64,000 nt of DNA from Anoxybacillus sp. J5B_2022 (GTDB lineage: Bacteria > Bacillota > Bacilli > Bacillales > Anoxybacillaceae): contig NZ_JAPSMC010000005.1 of the NCBI RefSeq assembly GCF_026847645.1, positions 1 through 64,000 of the forward strand, read 5' to 3'. Below the pieces are notes generated by a model. That model searched no databases. It saw nothing but the letters and a program-made list of their open reading frames with translations, and had not been told where the DNA came from. Shown here piece after piece: positions 58,495 through 64,000 of this stretch (its first letter is position 1; each line of letters starts with the position of its first letter). Made by a program: the position numbers and the translations under genes.

Positions 58495-59787
58495 GTGAAA
58501 ACAACAATTGCTGAAGTAAGCAAATATGTAGGGCAAGAAGTGACGATCGGCGCTTGGTTGGCGAATAAGCGTTCAAGCGGAAAAATCGCCTTTTTGCAGT
58601 TGCGCGATGGGACAGGCTTCATTCAAGGAGTCGTCGAAAAATCGCAAGTATCGGAAGACATTTTTAAATTAGCGAAATCGATCACACAAGAAACGTCGTT
58701 ATATGTGACGGGAACGGTCCGCGTCGATGAGCGTTCCCCGTTCGGCTATGAACTTGCCGTGACGAATATCGAAATTATTCATGAAGCGGTCGATTATCCG
58801 ATTACACCGAAAGAGCACGGTGTCGAGTTTTTAATGGACCACCGCCATTTATGGCTGCGTTCGAAGCGTCAGCACGCGATTATGAAAATTCGCAACGAAA
58901 TTATTCGGGCGACGTACGAGTTTTTCAACAATAACGGCTTCGTGAAAGTGGATCCACCGATTTTAACCGGCAGTGCACCGGAAGGGACGACGGAATTGTT
59001 CCATACGAAGTATTTCGACGAGGACGCTTACCTTTCCCAAAGCGGTCAGCTTTATATGGAAGCAGCAGCGATGGCGCTCGGAAAAGTGTTTTCGTTCGGG
59101 CCGACGTTCCGCGCCGAAAAATCGAAAACGCGCCGCCATTTAATCGAATTTTGGATGATCGAGCCGGAAATGGCGTTTTACGAGTTTGAAGACAACTTAA
59201 AAGTACAAGAACAATATGTGTCATATATCGTTCAATCTGTCTTGAAAAACTGCTCGCTTGAACTAAAAACGCTCGGCCGCGATACGTCCAAACTCGAGCG
59301 CATTCAACCGCCGTTCCCACGCATCACGTATGATGAGGCGATTCAACTTCTTCACGAAAAAGGATTCGACGACATCGAGTGGGGCGACGATTTCGGAGCG
59401 CCGCATGAAACAGCGATTGCGGAAAGCTTCGATAAACCAGTGTTTATTACGCACTATCCGACGCAATTAAAGCCGTTTTACATGCAGCCAGATCCGAACC
59501 GCCCAGACGTCGTGCTTTGCGCCGACTTAATTGCGCCGGAAGGATACGGCGAAATTATTGGGAGCTCGGAGCGCATTCACGATTACGAGCTGTTGAAACA
59601 GCGCTTAGAGGAGCATCACTTGCCGCTTGAAGCGTATAAATGGTATTTAGAATTGCGCCAATACGGCTCTGTTCCACATTCTGGATTTGGACTAGGGTTA
59701 GAGCGCACCGTTGCTTGGATTTGCGGCGTCGAACACGTCCGCGAAACGATCCCGTTCCCGCGTTTGTTAAACCGTCTTTATCCATAA
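58495..59787 (+). CDS. asnS: Asparaginyl-tRNA synthetase
   Basis: This class II synthetase charges tRNA-Asn. The 430-residue protein, the same length as in B. subtilis, has an N-terminal OB-fold anticodon domain (about 1-100) and the class II motifs: motif 2 in [26 protein letters not shown] and motif 3 in [15 protein letters not shown]. The GTG at 58495 follows GGAGGGAC by 8 nt; TTG 58489 is too close. It is followed by a strong terminator. Confidence 0.96.
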   Translation: MKTTIAEVSKYVGQEVTIGAWLANKRSSGKIAFLQLRDGTGFIQGVVEKSQVSEDIFKLAKSITQETSLYVTGTVRVDERSPFGYELAVTNIEIIHEAVDYPITPKEHGVEFLMDHRHLWLRSKRQHAIMKIRNEIIRATYEFFNNNGFVKVDPPILTGSAPEGTTELFHTKYFDEDAYLSQSGQLYMEAAAMALGKVFSFGPTFRAEKSKTRRHLIEFWMIEPEMAFYEFEDNLKVQEQYVSYIVQSVLKNCSLELKTLGRDTSKLERIQPPFPRITYDEAIQLLHEKGFDDIEWGDDFGAPHETAIAESFDKPVFITHYPTQLKPFYMQPDPNRPDVVLCADLIAPEGYGEIIGSSERIHDYELLKQRLEEHHLPLEAYKWYLELRQYGSVPHSGFGLGLERTVAWICGVEHVRETIPFPRLLNRLYP

Positions 59788-59788
59788 G

Positions 59789-59816
59789 AAAATCCCCCGG
59801 TGATGGGGGATTTTTA
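59789..59816 (+). terminator. Terminator after asnS
   Basis: A near-perfect stem of AAAATCCCCC with GGGGGATTTT (59789-59798 with 59805-59814) is followed by T. It lies just before the second MITE-like repeat. Confidence 0.9.
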
Positions 59817-59821
59817 TCTAT

Positions 59822-59937
59822 TATAAGTTGAAGTTTTGTTTTACATCCAGCGGATCACTTATCACGTTATATCATATCGGTTTGTATTTAGATGAAAAAG
59901 GAAACGAAAAATCAGAAATTCTTTATTGCAACTTATA
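59822..59937 (+). repeat. MITE-like repeat, copy 2
   Basis: This 116-bp unit matches the reverse complement of 38532-38648 at about 95%, with one 1-nt gap. It has the same TATAAGTTG...CAACTTATA ends. It fills the space between the asnS terminator and dnaD, and a third TATAAGTTG occurs at 59964-59972. There is no ORF of its own, but it lengthens the dnaD reading frame upstream. Confidence 0.8.
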
Positions 59938-59984
59938 TAGGTATGGCGGGTGTTGTGTTATACTATAAGTTGAGGTGTATTCCG

Positions 59985-60683
59985 ATGGATAAAGGGAAAA
60001 TGGCGGAATGGCTGGCACAAGGAAGCATCGCAATTCCGAAGCTGTTATTGCATCATTATAAAGGCCTCGGCTTAACGGAAGTCGAGTTTATGTTGTTATT
60101 GCATTTACATTCGTTTCTCGAAGAAGGAATCGCATTCCCAACGCCAATGGAGTTGGCGGAGCGAATGACGCTGACGCCGGCACAATGCATGGAAACGTTG
60201 CGAAAGCTATTGCAAAGAGGGTTTGTGTCCATCGAAGAACAGATGGATGAACGAGCGGTTCGCATCGAAAAATACTCATTGAAACCGCTTTGGGAAAAGC
60301 TTGTGTATTACTTGCTCATCCAATCGGCCAATGAAAAGCGAGCCGGACGGCAGGAAGAGGAACAAAGCTTGTATACGATGTTTGAGCAGGAATTTGGCCG
60401 TCCGCTTTCTCCGTTTGAATGTGAAACGTTAACGATGTGGATGGACCAAGACGAGCATGATCCTGCGATTATTAAAGCGGCGCTGCGCGAGGCGGTGCTG
60501 TCCGGAAAATTGAACTTTCGCTACATTGACCGCATTTTATTCGAATGGAAGAAGAACGGCGTCCGTACGATTGAGCAGGCGAAAGATTACGGAAAAAAAT
60601 TTCGCAAACATCAACCGAAGCAACCATCATCACAGACCGAACACAAACAGACAGTGACGTTTTATAATTGGCTTGAGTCGTAA
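59985..60683 (+). CDS. dnaD: DNA replication initiation protein DnaD
   Basis: This acts in primosome assembly with DnaA, DnaB and DnaI. The 232-residue protein, the same length as B. subtilis DnaD, has an N-terminal winged helix (about 1-115) and the C-terminal DnaD domain ending FNYWL-like (VTFYNWLES). The open frame reaches back to 59892 into the MITE-like repeat, but ATG 59985 after GAGGTG gives the true family N-terminus (MDKGKMAEWLAQGSIAIPKLLL). Confidence 0.94.
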   Translation: MDKGKMAEWLAQGSIAIPKLLLHHYKGLGLTEVEFMLLLHLHSFLEEGIAFPTPMELAERMTLTPAQCMETLRKLLQRGFVSIEEQMDERAVRIEKYSLKPLWEKLVYYLLIQSANEKRAGRQEEEQSLYTMFEQEFGRPLSPFECETLTMWMDQDEHDPAIIKAALREAVLSGKLNFRYIDRILFEWKKNGVRTIEQAKDYGKKFRKHQPKQPSSQTEHKQTVTFYNWLES

Positions 60684-60710
60684 GCGAGAGGCGCGGTCTC
60701 TCGTTTTTCT
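60684..60710 (+). terminator. Weak terminator between dnaD and nth
   Basis: A 6-bp stem (60685-60690 with 60698-60703) and TTTTT directly follow the dnaD stop. Read-through to nth is likely. Confidence 0.6.
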
Positions 60711-60731
60711 ATGTAAGAGAGGAGGATTTTT

Positions 60732-61376
60732 TTGTTAAATCGCCAACAAATTCGGTATTGTTTAGATAAAATGGGGGAAATGTTCCCTACCGCTCATTGT
60801 GAGCTCGTGCACCGCAATCCGTTTGAATTATTAATTGCTGTCGTTTTATCGGCGCAATGCACCGATGCGCTCGTCAACAAAGTCACGAAGCAGCTGTTTG
60901 AAAAATATAAAACGCCAGAAGACTATGTATCCGTTTCGCTCGAAGAACTCCAACAAGACATCCGCTCGATCGGGCTATACCGAAATAAGGCGAAAAACAT
61001 CCAAAAGTTATGTGCGATGTTAATCGAAAAATATAACGGACAAGTGCCGAACGATCGCGATGAGCTGATGAAATTGCCGGGCGTCGGCAGGAAAACGGCA
61101 AATGTCGTCGTTTCGGTGGCGTTTGGCGTTCCGGCAATTGCCGTCGATACGCACGTCGAGAGGGTCAGTAAGCGGCTTGGCTTTTGTCGCTGGAAAGATT
61201 CGGTGCTAGAAGTCGAGGAAACGCTCATGCGGAAAATTCCAAAAGAAGAATGGTCGATTACGCATCACCGCATGATTTTTTTCGGGCGCTACCATTGCAA
61301 AGCGCAAGCACCGAAATGCGACATTTGTCCGCTCCTTGAGCTGTGCCGCGAAGGAAAAAAACGCATGAAACAGTGA
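60732..61376 (+). CDS. nth: Endonuclease III
   Basis: This DNA glycosylase/AP lyase removes oxidised pyrimidines. The 214-residue protein has the helix-hairpin-helix LPGVGRKTANVV with catalytic K121, catalytic D139 in AVDTHVERV, and the [4Fe-4S] ligands Cx6Cx2Cx5C at the C-terminus. The TTG start follows AGAGAGGAGG. It keeps its conserved place between dnaD and ypoC. Confidence 0.95.
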   Translation: MLNRQQIRYCLDKMGEMFPTAHCELVHRNPFELLIAVVLSAQCTDALVNKVTKQLFEKYKTPEDYVSVSLEELQQDIRSIGLYRNKAKNIQKLCAMLIEKYNGQVPNDRDELMKLPGVGRKTANVVVSVAFGVPAIAVDTHVERVSKRLGFCRWKDSVLEVEETLMRKIPKEEWSITHHRMIFFGRYHCKAQAPKCDICPLLELCREGKKRMKQ

Positions 61377-61386
61377 GGTGGGAGCG

Positions 61387-61893
61387 TTGCAAGTGCCAAA
61401 TGAATTTGTTCATCCGCTGTTTTTCTGCGCTGGGGATGAAATAAAAGAGAGGAACGATGTACCGTTTCCACAGCTGATGAAAACGGTATACTTTTACTAT
61501 GATTTAATTGGTGTTACTCCGCCACCATGGGAACAAATTGAGCAGTCGCTTCCTCCGGTATTCGAACTTTGGCAAGAAGAAAAGGAGGCGCTGGCAACTT
61601 ATTTTGCCAAAAAAGATCGAGCCAGAGCGCGCGAGCCGATGATTCGCGGATTGTCGTATTTGCTCGTCTGCTTATGTTGGCTGAACGGAAAGCGAGTGCA
61701 AAATGTACGTGAGTGGGAAAAGGAAGTAGAAGCGTTGGCACTCAAACCGGTCAACGTGGTCGAGCGGCTTCAGTTCATCTTTGCCCGCTGCGATCTATAC
61801 CATTCATTTATTCAATTAAGTGAGCTATTTGCCGAAACAGAGAAGCTTTATTTCAAAAAATTAGTAATGATGAAAAAAGGGATGTCGCGCTGA
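61387..61893 (+). CDS. ypoC: YpoC-family protein
   Basis: The product is a soluble, helix-rich protein of about 168 residues with no recognised catalytic motif, matching B. subtilis YpoC by length and location between nth and ponA. Function is unknown. The start is uncertain: TTG 61387 after GAGGTGGGAG is used; GTG 61378 and GTG 61393 are in frame. The terminator stem includes its stop codon. Confidence 0.75.
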   Translation: MQVPNEFVHPLFFCAGDEIKERNDVPFPQLMKTVYFYYDLIGVTPPPWEQIEQSLPPVFELWQEEKEALATYFAKKDRARAREPMIRGLSYLLVCLCWLNGKRVQNVREWEKEVEALALKPVNVVERLQFIFARCDLYHSFIQLSELFAETEKLYFKKLVMMKKGMSR

Positions 61894-61910
61894 CATCCCT
61901 TTTTTCAGAA
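61873..61910. terminator. Bidirectional terminator between ypoC and ponA
   Basis: A perfect 14-bp stem (61873-61886 with 61892-61905) with A6/T6 arms ends both convergent units. Confidence 0.92.
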
Positions 61911-61946
61911 GATAAGGTAATAAATTTTTGAGTAGTCTCCGCTTTT

Positions 61947-64000
61947 TTATGGGATGGAAATCGTCGATCCGTCGCCGGATGACGGAAGGAGGCTTTTTCC
62001 GATCCGATTTGTCGAATTGCTTCCGGTTGTGTTGTTATTGTCGTTATTTTGTGTTGGCGGTGTCGTCGGATTAGTCGGGATGGTGTTGCCATCCGTTCCG
62101 CCACCATTACTATTTTGTTCACCGCTGCTATTGCTTCCACCGTTACCGTTGTTATTGCTTCCGTTGTTCGTTCCGTCTGTCGATCCGTTATTGTTGTTTC
62201 CATTTTGCTCGGGCGGAGGCGTTGTTTCACTGTTTTGTTGGTCGTCCGGCACTTGTAAGGTCGCAGTCGCTGGCTGTTCGCTTTTCACTTGTCCGTCTTT
62301 GCTGATCGTATATACTTCAAATGTGTAAACCGCGCCTTTCGTTGGGCGGCTGATCGTTAACGATAAATTAGTCGCCGGAAGCACGGCCGTTTCGCCTTTG
62401 TCATTTTTTATACGCACTTCAAATGCAACATTTTCTAGATCATTATCATATTGCCAAGTTAATGAAATAGCATCCGCTGCCGGATCGTACGTTGCTTGTA
62501 AATTTGTTGGTGCAATCGGCTGTTCGTCTTTTGCCGTTTCGGTTGGCTCGCTGCCTCTCACGAAACATTCGTATGCAATTTCGTCTTTCGGCGTAAATTT
62601 TCCAGCCAGCTGCGGCGGATTGGATCCTTTTTTAATTGGTAGCTTCACGACGCTTTTCGGCATTGGGAAATCCTCTCCGCCTCGATCTACATGCGCCATG
62701 ACTTTTTTAAACAATAGGCGCGGCAGCTTTTGTTCATATATCGACAAATTCGCTGTGCTGCTTCGTTTGCTGAAGCCGGTCCATACGGCAGCGGTGTAGT
62801 TCGGCGTATAACCGACAAACCAGCTGTCCGGAACAGCGTTGCTCGGCAGCCCATACTGTCGCGCGACATCTTCCGGATAGTTTGTTGTTCCTGTTTTTCC
62901 AGCTACATGTAGGCCCGGCACGTTCGCTAACGTTCCTGTACCGGATTGAACGACCGTTTTTAACATATCGGTAATCATATACGCGGTATAGTCTTTCATC
63001 GCTACTTTCGGTTTTGGCGTCAAGTCCATTTCCGTATTGTCCGGAAAGACGATTTTCGTTACCGCATGCGGCTTAATATAGACGCCGTTATTGCCAAACG
63101 CGCTGTAAGCGCCGGCCATTTGCAGCGGAGACACGCCTTTTTCGAGGCCTCCGATGGCGTACGATTCGTAAATTTTGTCAAAACCCATGCCGAGTTTGTT
63201 CGCAAACTGCTTCGCTCGCTCCAATCCGACCGCTTGCAACGCTTTTAGCGCCGGAATGTTGCGCGATTTCGCGAGCGCCATTCGCATCGTCATCGGACCT
63301 TCGTACGTGCCGTTCCAGTTTTTAATTGGCGTTCCGTTTGAATATTGGTATGGTTCGTCCACGAGTTGATGAGCGGTCGACCATTGTAAATACTCAATCG
63401 CTGGACCGTAATCTAAGATCGGTTTAATCGTGGAGCCCGGCTGTCCGACACGCTGTGTTGCATAGTTAAAGCCGAATGTCACGTCTTCTTCATTTCTTCC
63501 GCCGCCAAGTGCACGTATTTCGCCTGTTTTTGTGTCGATCAAAGCGATCGCCGCTTGCAAATCTTTTTTATCTGTAAATAGATCGTTTGAATTGAGCAAA
63601 TCTTCGACGTAGCTTTGCGCATCTGGATCAAGCGTCGTATAAATTTTTAATCCGTCTTCATATACGTTGACGTTCGCTTGATCGGTGACTTCTTTAATGA
63701 CTTCGTCGATAAAAGAATCGTACGGAATCGCCGCGGATTGATTATGTTTTTTTCGATCGACGAGCATCGATTGAATCGGCACTTGTTTCGCTTTTTCCGC
63801 TTCTTCTTTTGTAATAAAGCCGTGTTCTGCCATTAACGAGAGAACGATGTCGCGCCGTTGTTTTGCGGCCTCTGGACGTTCATACGGGTTATAGTTGTTC
63901 GGGCTTTGCGGAAGTCCAGCAAGCAACGCCGCTTCCGGAAGCGTTAAGTCCTTTAAGTTCGTTTTGCCGAAGTAATATTCAGCGGCTTTCGCGACGCCGT
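61947..64000 (-). CDS. ponA: Penicillin-binding protein 1A/1B (3' part; 5' end outside the window)
   Basis: This bifunctional class A PBP polymerises and cross-links peptidoglycan at the cell surface. The frame is open to the window edge, so the N-terminal membrane anchor and most of the glycosyltransferase domain are missing; its end (LTLPEAALLAGLPQSPN) is present. The transpeptidase has SxxK in QPGSTIKP, SxN in AKSRNIPA and KTG in AGKTGTTNY. A fibronectin type III domain and a Asn/Gly/Thr-rich low-complexity tail follow. In B. subtilis recU lies next, upstream of ponA. Confidence 0.94.
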   Translation of the reverse strand, partial: GVAKAAEYYFGKTNLKDLTLPEAALLAGLPQSPNNYNPYERPEAAKQRRDIVLSLMAEHGFITKEEAEKAKQVPIQSMLVDRKKHNQSAAIPYDSFIDEVIKEVTDQANVNVYEDGLKIYTTLDPDAQSYVEDLLNSNDLFTDKKDLQAAIALIDTKTGEIRALGGGRNEEDVTFGFNYATQRVGQPGSTIKPILDYGPAIEYLQWSTAHQLVDEPYQYSNGTPIKNWNGTYEGPMTMRMALAKSRNIPALKALQAVGLERAKQFANKLGMGFDKIYESYAIGGLEKGVSPLQMAGAYSAFGNNGVYIKPHAVTKIVFPDNTEMDLTPKPKVAMKDYTAYMITDMLKTVVQSGTGTLANVPGLHVAGKTGTTNYPEDVARQYGLPSNAVPDSWFVGYTPNYTAAVWTGFSKRSSTANLSIYEQKLPRLLFKKVMAHVDRGGEDFPMPKSVVKLPIKKGSNPPQLAGKFTPKDEIAYECFVRGSEPTETAKDEQPIAPTNLQATYDPAADAISLTWQYDNDLENVAFEVRIKNDKGETAVLPATNLSLTISRPTKGAVYTFEVYTISKDGQVKSEQPATATLQVPDDQQNSETTPPPEQNGNNNNGSTDGTNNGSNNNGNGGSNSSGEQNSNGGGTDGNTIPTNPTTPPTQNNDNNNTTGSNSTNRIGKSLLPSSGDGSTISIP

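Noticed and set aside
59892-59984. N-terminal extension of DnaD by 31 residues
   Set aside because: The extension is translated repeat sequence. The start at 59985 has a ribosome site and gives the 232-residue length known for DnaD.

Overview
The window is chromosomal DNA from a thermophilic, endospore-forming member of the Bacillaceae, most like Anoxybacillus or (Para)geobacillus. The evidence is gene content and order: the ypfA-cmk-ypfD, der-gpsA-spoIVA-hbs-mtrB-hepT-ndk-cheR, aro/trp supraoperon, qcrABC, ypj-dapB-bsh-cca-birA-panBCD and aspB/asnS-dnaD-nth-ponA blocks follow the order known in Bacillus subtilis. Protein lengths also fit, and the 90-residue HU and HepT read like Geobacillus orthologues. 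I recognised families from memory; no database search was possible.

Layout. 1-4.7 kb: c-di-GMP receptor YpfA, CMP kinase, PlsC acyltransferase, S1-domain protein and type 2 IPP isomerase. 4.7-8.8 kb (minus): a GerA-type spore germinant receptor operon with a fourth small membrane subunit. 9-15 kb: the short ypzI gene, yphA, der, gpsA, two small membrane/lipoprotein genes and spoIVA. 15.3-20.5 kb: HU, folE-mtrB (TRAP), the menaquinone genes hepS-menG-hepT, ndk and cheR. 20.6-33 kb: aroC-aroB-aroH-trpEDCFBA-hisC-tyrA-aroA, a complete chorismate, Trp and Phe/Tyr supraoperon. Its trp leader carries twelve G/TAG triplets, the target of the TRAP protein encoded 7 kb upstream. 33-36.5 kb: a frameshifted amidohydrolase-like gene, then the ypi genes. 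36.4-38.5 kb: menaquinol:cytochrome c reductase. 38.6-50.4 kb: the ypj genes, lysine, methylglyoxal, bacillithiol, tRNA-CCA, biotin and pantothenate genes. 50.4-53.6 kb: a truncated dinG, ypmA, ypmB and aspB. 53.6-58.4 kb: an accessory island between aspB and asnS. 58.5-64 kb: asnS, dnaD, nth, ypoC and the 3' part of ponA, cut by the window edge.

The core genes are ordinary and dense, with many ATGA overlaps and hairpin terminators between units. The unusual material is in and around mobile DNA. (i) Two inverted copies of a ~117-bp MITE-like repeat, about 95% identical and with TATAAGTTG ends, lie in front of ypjA and dnaD. (ii) A Rpn-type nuclease gene is inserted at the 3' end of ypjB, and the ypjB tail is duplicated on its far side with a 38-bp exact repeat. 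(iii) The aspB-asnS island holds an orphan coiled-coil gene, a frameshifted IS4 transposase, a 143-bp ISL3-like MITE with a perfect 8-bp target duplication, and an IS200/IS605 element. That element's TnpB keeps the RuvC residues but lacks the zinc-ribbon cysteines. The element has cut a short, probably spore-related gene. (iv) dinG has lost most of its helicase and an exonuclease catalytic Asp. (v) panBCD is preceded by a structured leader that looks like an attenuator or riboswitch.
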